Shown piece by piece: positions 43,737 to 51,386 of a stretch of 64,000 nucleotides of DNA. The position numbers and the translations under genes are program-made. Location: contig NZ_CP085324.1 in assembly GCF_020614395.1 (NCBI RefSeq), positions 563,564-627,563 of the forward strand. The letters run 5' to 3'. The stretch's first letter is position 1, and every line of letters starts with the position of its first letter. The notes below the pieces were generated by a model that was not told the DNA's origin, made no database searches, and saw nothing but the letters and a program-made list of their open reading frames with translations. The stretch is from Salarchaeum japonicum. Lineage in GTDB: Archaea; Halobacteriota; Halobacteria; Halobacteriales; Halobacteriaceae.

Positions 43737-44780
43737 TTACTCGACGGGGCGCGCGCACGTCCCCGACCGCTCGACGGCGTCGAGGTCTATGTAGCCGCCG
43801 GGGAGCGGCACGCCCTCGTAGGGGTCGTCCGCGAGGAGGAGGGAGCCGTCGAGGTCGGCGTAGTCGAGCAGGGGCGCGAGGTGGCAGGCCGCGGCGATGG
43901 CGGCGTTCGTCTCCACCATACAGCCGAGCATGACTTCGAGGCCCTGGGCGCGGGCGGCGTGAATCATCCGCGTCGCCTCCCGCAGACCGCCGCACTTCAT
44001 GAGTTTGATGTTCGCGATGTCCGCGCGGCCCGCGAGGGCGGGCACGTCCGCGAGCGTGACGCAGGACTCGTCCGCCGCAATCGGGAGCGCGCTTCGCTCG
44101 TAGACGAACTCCAACCCGTCGGCGTTCTCCGCGGGCACCGGCTGTTCGACGAACTCCACGCCGTACTCCGCCAGCCACTCGGTGTTCGCGACGGCCTCGC
44201 GGGGCGTCCACGCCTCGTTCGCGTCCACGCGGATTGTCGCGTCCGGCGCGGCCTCCCGCACGGTTCGGACGATCTCTTCGTCCCGCGGCGTCCCGAGTTT
44301 CACCTTCAGCGTCCCGTACCCCGCCGCCACGGCCTCCCGGGTCTTCTCCCGCATCGTCTCGGTGTCGTCCAATCCGATGGTGAACGACGAGGTCACCGAT
44401 TGCTCGGGGTCGAGTCCCCAGTACCGATACAGGGGGAGGCCCGCGCGCTTCGCCGCGAGGTCGTGGAGCGCGATACTCACCGCGCACCGCGCCGCCGGAT
44501 TCCCCGACACCGCCTCCCGCATCCCCGTCTCGATTCGGTCGAGGGCGTGCGGGTCACCGACTTCCTCGACCACGGACAGGAGGTCGGGGAGGACGGCTTC
44601 CACGGTACTCGCGGTCTCGCCGTAGTGCGTCGAGGGCGCGGCCGCTCCCACGCCCGTGTTCCCCTCGTCGTCTTCGATGCGAACGACGACGTTCTCCGCG
44701 GTCGCCGTGGTGCCGCGCGCGATGGTGAACGCGTGTTCGAGCGGGAGGCTCACCCGGTCGAACTCGGCTTCCAGGGTCAT
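43737..44780 (-). CDS. dgcA: Enolase-superfamily epimerase, N-acetyl-D-glutamate racemase-like (DgcA)
   Basis: 347 residues. Muconate-lactonizing/AE-epimerase type with KxK ([10 protein letters not shown]), DANEAW, VEQPVP and ADESCVT metal acids, and [11 protein letters not shown] for the second base. Databases often call it dipeptide epimerase. It is coupled by an ATGA overlap to a DUF1611 protein; the same pair (DgcN-DgcA) has been reported to catabolise D-glutamate in marine Proteobacteria and halophilic archaea, DgcA racemising N-acetyl-D-Glu. The naming rests on that gene pairing. Confidence 0.72.
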   Translation of the reverse strand: MTLEAEFDRVSLPLEHAFTIARGTTATAENVVVRIEDDEGNTGVGAAAPSTHYGETASTVEAVLPDLLSVVEEVGDPHALDRIETGMREAVSGNPAARCAVSIALHDLAAKRAGLPLYRYWGLDPEQSVTSSFTIGLDDTETMREKTREAVAAGYGTLKVKLGTPRDEEIVRTVREAAPDATIRVDANEAWTPREAVANTEWLAEYGVEFVEQPVPAENADGLEFVYERSALPIAADESCVTLADVPALAGRADIANIKLMKCGGLREATRMIHAARAQGLEVMLGCMVETNAAIAAACHLAPLLDYADLDGSLLLADDPYEGVPLPGGYIDLDAVERSGTCARPVE

Positions 44781-45790
44781 AGGATGTCGTCGAGCACCTC
44801 GTCCATGCCGAAGCGCACCGGGTCGGTCGCGGGCACGTCGATGGTGTCGGCGTACGACTCGACGGCCTCGCGCGCCGCGTCGTCGCCGTCCACGCCACGC
44901 GTGTTCAGCGCGCCGGCGACGACCTCCGTCTCGTGGACGGGCGCGGCGAGCGACTCGTAGAGCGACACGTACTCGGGGAGCGGCGGCAACTCCTGGTCGT
45001 AGCCGTGCACGGAGTCGCGGTCGTGCTCGTGGCAGAGCACGAGTTTGTCCGCCATCGACCCGTGGAGGATGCCGCAGGTCACCGCGGAGTACGCGGGGTG
45101 GACGATGCTCCCCTGGCCCTCGACGAACACCACGTCGTGGTCGTCGCCGACCTCCAGAATCATCTCCTCCACCGCGCCCGCCGTGAAGTCGGACACCACG
45201 CGGTCGATCGGGTTCCCCCAGCCGGCGATCATGATGCCGGTCTGGCCGGTCGGGACGAACGCCGCGTCGTACCCCGCGTCCTCCGCGGCCGCGACGAGTT
45301 CGAGCGTCGTCGTCATCTTCCCCACCGAGCAGTCCGTGCCGACGGTGAGCACGACCTCCGCGCTCACCTCGTCCGCGACGCCGTCCGCGACGGTGAGGTC
45401 GGGCGACGGCTTCCGCACGTCCCAGAGTTCGCCGCCGTGCTCGGCCGCGAGGCGCGCGAACTCGTCGTCCTCGGCGAGGAAGTAGTGGAGGCCCGAAACC
45501 ACTTCGAGGCCGCGTTCGAGCGCGTTCCGCACGTCCGGCCGCCAGGACTCGTCGAACCCGCCGCCGATGGGTGCGATGCCGATGAGCAACCCATCGACCT
45601 CGTCCTCGACCTCGCTCATCGACGCGACGACCGGGGCGTCCGGAACGTCGTCGATGAGGTCGTTCACGCGCTTGCCGGCGTTGTCGCGGTCGACCACGGC
45701 GACGACCTCGTGGTCGCCGTACCGCATGACGCCGACCGCGGTCTTCGCGCGGTCGGGGAACTTCTCGTGTGCGAGCAGTGCGATACGCAT
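44777..45790 (-). CDS. dgcN: DUF1611 family P-loop protein, D-glutamate N-acetyltransferase-like (DgcN)
   Basis: 337 residues. An N-terminal Rossmann-like domain (RIALLAHEKFPDRAKTAVGV, GIAPIGGGFDESW) is followed by a P-loop domain with VLTVGTDCSVGKMTTTLEL (residues 147-165) and HDVVFVEGQGSIVHPAYSAV. This is DUF1611. In the reported D-glutamate pathway DgcN acetylates D-Glu with acetyl-CoA. The stop overlaps the dgcA ATG by 4 bases. MRIALLAHEKF at 45790 is preferred to 45799. I cannot exclude another acyl acceptor. Confidence 0.72.
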   Translation of the reverse strand: MRIALLAHEKFPDRAKTAVGVMRYGDHEVVAVVDRDNAGKRVNDLIDDVPDAPVVASMSEVEDEVDGLLIGIAPIGGGFDESWRPDVRNALERGLEVVSGLHYFLAEDDEFARLAAEHGGELWDVRKPSPDLTVADGVADEVSAEVVLTVGTDCSVGKMTTTLELVAAAEDAGYDAAFVPTGQTGIMIAGWGNPIDRVVSDFTAGAVEEMILEVGDDHDVVFVEGQGSIVHPAYSAVTCGILHGSMADKLVLCHEHDRDSVHGYDQELPPLPEYVSLYESLAAPVHETEVVAGALNTRGVDGDDAAREAVESYADTIDVPATDPVRFGMDEVLDDIL

Positions 45791-45815
45791 ACCCGCCACA
45801 TGGACACCGCCCGTC

Positions 45816-46703
45816 CTAAATCAACCGGAGGCGAACGGTCCAGAAGTCCCGGAACGCCTCCGCGAGCGCGTCCTCGGGGTCGCCGGTCGCGTCCGACGGC
45901 GCGGTCTCGGCCGCTCGCTCCGCGAACTCCGGGAGGAGCGTGCGCTCCCCGACGACGTACACGGTCTCGGTGTCCAGCGCGTCCAGCGCGTCCTCGCACC
46001 GTTCGATGTGTTCCGCGACCTGCTCGTCGCGCCGGCGCTCGAACCGGCCCTGACTGAACCCGCCCTTCGAGTGCTTCGACTTCACGTCGCTCTCGAACCC
46101 TTCGAACCCGGTGCGCTCGCGGCCGTCGTACGTGCCGAGCGCGAACAGGTCGGCGCGCACGACCGCCAGCGCGAACTCGCCCGTCGGCTCGAACCACTCC
46201 CGTTCGACCTCGAAGCCGTCGCTCCACGCGTCGAACGGCTCCGGCGCAATCGGCGGGCGGAGCGTCGCGCTCACGACGCCGTCGGCGTCCCGAACCGCGA
46301 GACAGGGGCTCGCGCGCTCCACGAGCGCCGCGCGCTCACCGAACGCGTCGCGCACGCTCCCCGGAATCCGGTCGTCCACCATCGCGGTCAGCGCGCCGTC
46401 GCCGGGCGCGTCCACGGTTTCGAGCCGCGCGAGCAATCGGTCGAGGCGCTCACCGAACACGTCGGCGGTTCCGCGGAAGTCGAGTTCCTCCTCGACGGTC
46501 TCCGCGCGCTCCACGCGGTCGCGGAGCTCCTCGACGCGGTCTTCCAGCCGATTGACCTCCTCTTCGGCCTCCTGTTTCGCCGCGACCGCGTCCCGGCGGC
46601 GCTCGCCCTCGGCGTCGAGTTGCGCCCGCAGGCTCTCGACCTCGTCTTCGAGTTCCTCGACGCGGTCTTTCAGGTGCGCGCGCCCGAGGAGTCTGTCCAG
46701 CAT
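45816..46703 (-). CDS. Vms1/Ankzf1-like peptidyl-tRNA hydrolase
   Basis: 295 residues. A coiled coil at about 10-75 (LEDEVESLRAQLDAEGERRR) precedes the release-factor-like domain. The motif KHSKGGFSQGRFERRRDEQV places Gln218 where Vms1/ANKZF1 and eRF1-type proteins keep their catalytic Gln. Eukaryotic Vms1 cuts the nascent chain from tRNA on stalled 60S subunits (ribosome quality control); archaeal homologues are thought to do the same. A structured leader lies upstream (46751-46790). ATG at 46703. Confidence 0.8.
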   Translation of the reverse strand: MLDRLLGRAHLKDRVEELEDEVESLRAQLDAEGERRRDAVAAKQEAEEEVNRLEDRVEELRDRVERAETVEEELDFRGTADVFGERLDRLLARLETVDAPGDGALTAMVDDRIPGSVRDAFGERAALVERASPCLAVRDADGVVSATLRPPIAPEPFDAWSDGFEVEREWFEPTGEFALAVVRADLFALGTYDGRERTGFEGFESDVKSKHSKGGFSQGRFERRRDEQVAEHIERCEDALDALDTETVYVVGERTLLPEFAERAAETAPSDATGDPEDALAEAFRDFWTVRLRLI

Positions 46704-46750
46704 CGACCGGACGACCGCCCGCTGGCCGGAAAAACGTAGCGAATGGGCTG

Positions 46751-46790
46751 ACGGACAGTCCTCGCTGGCGGGCGCGCGGCGGACTGCCGT
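46751..46790. promoter_or_regulatory. Hairpin in leader of Vms1-like gene
   Basis: ACGGACAGTC (46751-46760) pairs with GACTGCCGT (46782-46790) with one bulged A; the loop is G+C-rich. A TATA-like TATTTAAA (46848-46855) would start minus-strand transcription near 46824, so the hairpin would sit in a leader of about 120 bases, unusual where leaderless messages dominate. It could be an independent small RNA. This gap (46704-46850) contains no open frame I would call. Confidence 0.4.
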
Positions 46791-46850
46791 GTTCGCGGGA
46801 CGCGCGCCCCCTGGGTCACGTCACGCCGCCCGCTGGCGTCGGCTTCCTAT

Positions 46851-47189
46851 TTAAACTGCGCCCGTGCGGACGAGGCGTTCGGCGTGGTCAGCCTTCGCGA
46901 GCAGGACTTCGCGGAGCGCGGGCGGGTTGTCCACGGAGACGCGTTCGAGGAGGTCGCGGGGGACGGCGAGCGTGTCCGCGGGCACGTCGGCGCTCCCGTG
47001 GACGCGGAGGTGGGCGGTGTCGAGTTTCATCACGAGCGGGTAGTCGGTTCGCTCCACGCCCTCGCCGGACGCGTAGAGCTGTTCGTTCACGCGCTCGTGC
47101 TGGCGGCGCTGCATCGCCGCGCGGTCGCCGTCGTGCGGCTCCACCACGAGCCGACCGAGGTAGTAGCCGTTCGAAAACACCTCGAACAT
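46851..47189 (-). CDS. Haloarchaeal conserved protein (probably DUF5802)
   Basis: 112 residues: MFEVFSNGYYLGRLVVEPHD, MQRRQHERVNEQLYASGEGV, DYPLVMKLDTAHLRVHG and NPPALREVLLAKADHAERLV. I recall this as DUF5802, widespread in Halobacteria, of unknown function. It has no membrane segment. An inverted repeat lies 7 bases upstream of the start (47196-47212). The stop TAA lies inside the TATTTAAA box that may drive the next minus-strand gene. Confidence 0.75.
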   Translation of the reverse strand: MFEVFSNGYYLGRLVVEPHDGDRAAMQRRQHERVNEQLYASGEGVERTDYPLVMKLDTAHLRVHGSADVPADTLAVPRDLLERVSVDNPPALREVLLAKADHAERLVRTGAV

Positions 47190-47195
47190 ACATGT

Positions 47196-47212
47196 TACCG
47201 TTTACCACGGTA
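47196..47212. promoter_or_regulatory. Inverted repeat before DUF5802-like gene
   Basis: TACCGT-TTACC-ACGGTA, perfect 6-bp arms, 5-base spacer, 7 bases upstream of the minus-strand ATG at 47189. If the message is leaderless or nearly so, a protein bound here would block initiation. Confidence 0.4.
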
Positions 47213-47326
47213 GTAGTTAAGCGCGTCGGCGAAGGCTTTTATCGAACGGCTGCGCGACCGTTCACGCCCCGAAAACGGTTCGAACGAACGACCGGGTTTT
47301 TACCCTGCAGGTCGTACGGTCGGGTG

Positions 47327-48226
47327 ATGAATCGCGCCGCCCTCGTCGCCGCGGTCGCGCTCGCCGCCGCGACCCTCACCGCCGTCGTCGCCGCTGGAGC
47401 GACGGCCGGAGTCGCGCCCGCCGTGGCGGACGCCGCTGCGAACAACACCACCGCGAACGACACGGCCGAGAACGCGAGCTTCGGCGCGAGCCTCTCCTCG
47501 TTCATGGCGTCGAACGCCGCGGACGCGAACGGCACCGTCGACCAGGGACTCTGGGAGGCGTCCGTGAACCGCTCCGAGAACGCGACCGACGACGTGACGC
47601 GGCGCGTCGCCACCCTCCAGGAACGCCTCAGCGAACTCCAGGAGCGCCGGCAGGCGCTCGTTGACGCCCGCCAGAACGGCTCGCTCTCCCCGCTCGCGTT
47701 CCGCGCGCAGATGGCGGAACTGTCCGCGCGCTACCAGCAACTCGCGGCGTCCGCGAACGACACCGCGTCCGTCGCCCGCGCGCACAACGCCACGCCGCCC
47801 GGCCTCCAGACGCTCGTGGAGAACGCGTCCGCCGCCGCGGCCGCCACGCGCGGCCCGCCCGGCGACATCCCGGGACGCGGCACCGACGCGCCCCGCGGGC
47901 CGCCCGAGAACACCACCCGGGGCCCGTCCGAGAACCGCACCACTGGCCCGCCGGAGAACACCACCCCGGGCCCTCCTGAGAACACGACGCGCGGGCCGCC
48001 TGAGAACACGACCCAGGGGCCGCCTGACGGCACGACGACACGCGGTGGCGAGAACGCCGGGAACGCCGGCGGGGCGGACACGACGACGCGCGACGCCGGG
48101 AACGCGAGCGACGGCGCGACGACCACGCGGCGCGGAACCCGCGGCGGGAACGCCGGCGGGAGCGGCGACGGGAACGGCCGGCCCGCCGCGTTCGACCCCG
48201 CGGTTCGCGGGGAGTCACCCTTTTGA
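47327..48226 (+). CDS. Secreted protein with tandem sequon repeats
   Basis: 299 residues. Signal-peptide-like start MNRAALVAAVALAAATLTAV, then an Asn/Thr-rich extracellular segment and a coiled coil (VATLQERLSELQERRQALVD). From residue 190, six 8-residue repeats of the form RGPPENTT follow, each with an N-x-T/S sequon or relic; the end is Gly/Asn/Thr-rich. About twenty N-x-S/T sites suggest heavy N-glycosylation by AglB. A TATA-like GGTTTTTACC lies about 27 bases upstream. It is followed by an ArsR-like regulator 27 bases away. Function unknown; cell-surface mucin-like role inferred. Confidence 0.7.
   Translation: MNRAALVAAVALAAATLTAVVAAGATAGVAPAVADAAANNTTANDTAENASFGASLSSFMASNAADANGTVDQGLWEASVNRSENATDDVTRRVATLQERLSELQERRQALVDARQNGSLSPLAFRAQMAELSARYQQLAASANDTASVARAHNATPPGLQTLVENASAAAAATRGPPGDIPGRGTDAPRGPPENTTRGPSENRTTGPPENTTPGPPENTTRGPPENTTQGPPDGTTTRGGENAGNAGGADTTTRDAGNASDGATTTRRGTRGGNAGGSGDGNGRPAAFDPAVRGESPF
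47894..48037 (+). repeat. Six tandem 24-bp coding repeats
   Basis: The in-frame units read RGPPENTT, RGPSENRT, TGPPENTT, PGPPENTT, RGPPENTT and QGPPDGTT. The repeat length is an exact multiple of the codon, so copy number can vary without frameshift. Five of the six retain the sequon NTT or NRT; the last has lost it (DGTT). Confidence 0.8.
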
Positions 48227-48253
48227 ACGCGAGTCCCTAACCGTCGCGCGGTA

Positions 48254-48904
48254 ATGGATTCCGGGGCGCTCCTCGACCTGCTCGGTAACGCCAATCGGCG
48301 TCGCATCCTGCGACTGCTCGCGCAGAAGCCGTGCTACGTCACCGAGATAAGCGAGTACATCGGCGTCAGCCCGAAGGCCGTCATCGACCACTTGCGCCGC
48401 CTCGAAGACGCCGGGCTCGTGGAGAGCCACACGGACGACCGCCGCCGGAAGTACTTCCACATCGCGCGCAACCTCCGCCTTGAAGTGAGCGTCAGCCCCT
48501 ACGAGTTCGGCGCGAAGAGCGCGTACCCCGCGAGCACCACGCTCGATTTGGGCCGGTGTACGCACCTCAGCATCGACCTCGAAATCGCCGACGAACCGGA
48601 AGTCAGCGGGCTGGCCGCGGAGCTCCGCGACCTCCGCGAACTGGAGCGCGAACTCTCGATGGCCCAGCGCTGGGTGCAGGGCCGGCTCGCGGATGTGCAG
48701 TCCGACATCGCGGACGCCGCCACGGAGGACGACGACCACCTCGTCCCGGACGTGCTCGCGGAAATCGTCGACCGCCCGCTGGACACGCGGGCGCTCGCCG
48801 ACCGCGTGAACGCGCCGCCGTCCGTCGTGGAGAGCACGCTCGTCCGCCTCCGCGAGCGCGGTATCGTGGAGGAGGACGGCGACGGCTGGCGCATCGCGGA
48901 GTAG
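48254..48904 (+). CDS. ArsR-type winged-helix regulator with C-terminal wHTH
   Basis: 216 residues. The N-terminal winged helix reads LLGNANRRRILRLLAQKPCY, TEISEYIGVSPKAVIDHLRR and LVESHTDDRRRKYFHIARN. A central acidic region (LAAELRDLRELERELSMAQR) is followed by a second small winged helix (RALADRVNAPPSVVESTLVR). This ArsR/SmtB-like type lacks an obvious metal-binding Cys cluster. It lies between the sequon-rich secreted gene and gatD, same strand, and may control the former. ATG 48254. Confidence 0.85.
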   Translation: MDSGALLDLLGNANRRRILRLLAQKPCYVTEISEYIGVSPKAVIDHLRRLEDAGLVESHTDDRRRKYFHIARNLRLEVSVSPYEFGAKSAYPASTTLDLGRCTHLSIDLEIADEPEVSGLAAELRDLRELERELSMAQRWVQGRLADVQSDIADAATEDDDHLVPDVLAEIVDRPLDTRALADRVNAPPSVVESTLVRLRERGIVEEDGDGWRIAE

Positions 48905-48939
48905 AATCCTTTTAGTCCGCGCCACCGCTGGGTTCGGGT

Positions 48940-50193
48940 ATGAACACTGGGGATCGCGTTCGCGTCAGCCGCGCGGGCGAGGAGACGGAGGGCGTCGTCC
49001 TCCCGTCCTCGTCGCCGGAGACGCTCGTCCTGAAACTCGACAGCGGCTACAACGTCGGTATCAGCCGCGAGGACGCCGACGTGACCGTCGTCGAGTCCGA
49101 CGTGTACGAACTGGAGCGCGAGGAGAGCGACACCGGCAGCGTCTCCGAGGTCGATTTCGACGACGACCTACCCACCATCTCGCTCATCAGCACGGGCGGC
49201 ACCATCGCCTCCACGGTGGACTATCGGACGGGCGCGGTGACCGCGCAGTTCGACGCCGAGGACGTGCTCCGCGCCGTCCCCGACCTCGCGGGTCGCGCGA
49301 ACTACCGCGGGCGCGTCGTGGCGAACATCCTCTCCGAGAACATGGAGCCGTCCATCTGGCAGGACCTCGCCCGCGCGGTCCACGACGAAATCGAGGCCGG
49401 CGCGGACGGCGTCGTCGTGATGCACGGCACGGACACGATGCAGTACTCGGCGTCCGCGCTCGCGTTCATGCTCGACACGCCGGTTCCCGTGGTGTTCACG
49501 GGAAGCCAGCGCTCCGCCGACCGCCCCTCCTCGGACAACGTGATGAACGCCGTCTGTTCGGTGGAGGCCGCGAAGTCGGACGCCGCCGAGGTGATGGTGT
49601 GCATGCACGCCTCGGAGAGCGACGACCGGTGCGCGCTCCACCGCGGCACGCGCGTGCGGAAGAACCACACGAGCCGCCGGGACGCGTTCGAGACGGTCGG
49701 CGCGGACCCGCTCGGGTACGTCGAGTACGAGACCGAGACCGTCGAGTTCACCCGGGAGACCGCGGAGCGCGGCGGCGTCGAACTCGACATCGCGCCCGCC
49801 ATCGAGGAGGACGTGGCGCTCGTGAAGTTCACGCCGAACATGGATCCGGGCTTTCTCGACCTCTGCGAGGGGAAGGCGGGCGTCGTCATCGAGGGCACGG
49901 GCCTCGGACACGTCCACTCCGACCTCGTCGGCCGCATCGACGACCTGACGAGCGACGGGACGGCGGTCGTGATGACGAGTCAGTGCCTCGAAGGCCGCGT
50001 CTGTGACCGCGTGTACGATACGGGCCGCGACCTCCTGGACGCCGGTATCATCGAGGGCGAGGACACGCTCCCCGGCACGGCGAAAGTCAAACTGATGTGG
50101 GTGCTGGCGAACGCGAGCGAGGAGAGCGTGGACGAGGCGTTCCGCACGCCCGTCGCCGGCGAACTCACCGACCGCTCGACGCCATGGCAGTAA
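48940..50193 (+). CDS. gatD: Glu-tRNA(Gln) amidotransferase subunit D
   Basis: 417 residues. N-terminal beta-barrel RVRVSRAGEETEGVVLP, then the L-asparaginase-like domain with LISTGGTIASTVDY (nucleophile Thr), VVMHGTDTMQYSASALAFML (catalytic Thr-Asp) and RGTRVRKNHTSRRDAFE. GatD releases ammonia for GatE, which converts Glu-tRNA(Gln) to Gln-tRNA(Gln); archaea use GatDE. gatE is not in the window. ATG 48940 has TTTTAGT about 27 bases upstream. The last 10 bases overlap the start of the GNAT gene. Confidence 0.96.
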   Translation: MNTGDRVRVSRAGEETEGVVLPSSSPETLVLKLDSGYNVGISREDADVTVVESDVYELEREESDTGSVSEVDFDDDLPTISLISTGGTIASTVDYRTGAVTAQFDAEDVLRAVPDLAGRANYRGRVVANILSENMEPSIWQDLARAVHDEIEAGADGVVVMHGTDTMQYSASALAFMLDTPVPVVFTGSQRSADRPSSDNVMNAVCSVEAAKSDAAEVMVCMHASESDDRCALHRGTRVRKNHTSRRDAFETVGADPLGYVEYETETVEFTRETAERGGVELDIAPAIEEDVALVKFTPNMDPGFLDLCEGKAGVVIEGTGLGHVHSDLVGRIDDLTSDGTAVVMTSQCLEGRVCDRVYDTGRDLLDAGIIEGEDTLPGTAKVKLMWVLANASEESVDEAFRTPVAGELTDRSTPWQ

Positions 50194-51089
50194 CGATTCG
50201 GCAGGCCCGCCTGGACGATTCCGAGGCGGTCGCGGCGTTCACGCAGGACACGTGGAGCGACCGGCGGGAGAACGGCGACTACATCCCGCGCGTCTTCGAG
50301 GACTGGGTCGAGTCCGACGACGACACCCAGCGCACGTTCGTCGCGGACGTGGACGGCACCGCGGCCGGCGTCTTCCAAATCGTCCGCCTGAGCGACCACG
50401 AGGCGTGGGCGCAGGGGATGCGGGTCGACCCCGACCACCGCGGGAAGTCGCTCGGCACCCGGATGACGCACGCGGGCTTCGACTGGGCGCGCGAGACGGG
50501 CGCGACCGTCGCCCGGAACATGGTGTTCTCGTGGAACGTCATGGGCTTGGGGCTCTCCCGCGCCGCCGGCTTCGAACCCGAGACCGAGTTCCGCTGGGTG
50601 CACCCCGACCCCGACCCCGACGCCGCCCACGACTATACCGAGACCGAGGACGTGCACGCGGCGTGGCGCGCCATCCAGTCCAGCCGCGCGTTCGACGAAC
50701 TCGCCGGTCTCGGCCTCGACCTGAACGAGGCCTGGGCGCTCAGCGAAATCACGAAGGAGACGCTCCGGGACGCGCCGCGAACCATCGCGCTCACGAACGA
50801 CCGGGGCGCGCGAGCGGCGGCCTACCGCGTCCGCGACTACGACCGCGAGAACGAGGACGGCGAGTCGGTGACGTGGGCGGATTACGGCGTCGGCGTCTGG
50901 CACGACACCCGGGCCTGCGAGGCGCTCCTCGCCGCCGTCAGCCGGGACGCCGCAGAACGCGACATCGATCGGGTGCGCGTCCTCATTCCCGAGGACGCCG
51001 AGTTCGTCAGCGACGTGGCCGCCGCCCGCGTCGATATCGGCGACGAACCCGACTTCGTCACCGCCGCCGACCTCACCGCCGACTACTGA
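50184..51089 (+). CDS. GNAT family N-acetyltransferase
   Basis: 301 residues. The N-terminal GNAT domain (1-150) has TIRQARLDDSEAVAAFTQDT and the acetyl-CoA loop GMRVDPDHRGKSLGTRM near residue 80, then MVFSWNVMGLGLSRAAGF. A C-terminal half of about 150 residues resembles a second, degenerate GNAT-like domain (AACEALLAAVSRDAAERDID-like helices). The acceptor is unknown. ATG 50184 overlaps the gatD stop, so it is co-translated with gatD. Confidence 0.85.
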   Translation: MAVTIRQARLDDSEAVAAFTQDTWSDRRENGDYIPRVFEDWVESDDDTQRTFVADVDGTAAGVFQIVRLSDHEAWAQGMRVDPDHRGKSLGTRMTHAGFDWARETGATVARNMVFSWNVMGLGLSRAAGFEPETEFRWVHPDPDPDAAHDYTETEDVHAAWRAIQSSRAFDELAGLGLDLNEAWALSEITKETLRDAPRTIALTNDRGARAAAYRVRDYDRENEDGESVTWADYGVGVWHDTRACEALLAAVSRDAAERDIDRVRVLIPEDAEFVSDVAAARVDIGDEPDFVTAADLTADY

Positions 51090-51092
51090 CTT

Positions 51093-51362
51093 CTACCCGC
51101 CGCTCACGGGCGGGAACAGCGCGAGTTCGTCGCCGTCCTCGACGGTCGCGTCGAGGTCGTCCACGGGCGCGCCGTTCCGGAGGACGTTGATGTGGTCGTG
51201 GAGTCTGCCGTCGTCGTCCAGCACTCTGTCTTCGAGCGCGGGACGGTCGGCGAGAAGGGCGTCGAGGGCGGCCCCGACGGTCGGGGTTTCCACTGTCACG
51301 GCGACGTGGCCGTCGCCCGCGACTTCCGCGAGGTCCGCGAATAACTTCCACTCGGCGTTCAT
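51093..51362 (-). CDS. samp1: SAMP1 ubiquitin-like small archaeal modifier protein
   Basis: 89 residues, beta-grasp fold of the MoaD/ubiquitin type, ending in the required diglycine (FPPVSGG). EWKLFADLAEVAG at the start and HDHINVLRNG match the SAMP1 of Haloferax volcanii closely as I recall it. E1-like UbaA adenylates the terminal Gly; SAMP1 then either modifies lysines or carries sulfur for molybdopterin. A JAMM desampylase-like gene is at 26386-26799. It stands alone, convergent with the GNAT gene, 3 bases between the stops. Confidence 0.9.
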   Translation of the reverse strand: MNAEWKLFADLAEVAGDGHVAVTVETPTVGAALDALLADRPALEDRVLDDDGRLHDHINVLRNGAPVDDLDATVEDGDELALFPPVSGG

Positions 51363-51386
51363 GTCGAGTGGGTCGGACTGCGAGCC

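Noticed and set aside
51093-51362. Calling the small beta-grasp protein MoaD only
   Set aside because: The N-terminal EWKLFADLAEVAG and VSGG end match SAMP1, which has both roles; SAMP1 is the more specific name.
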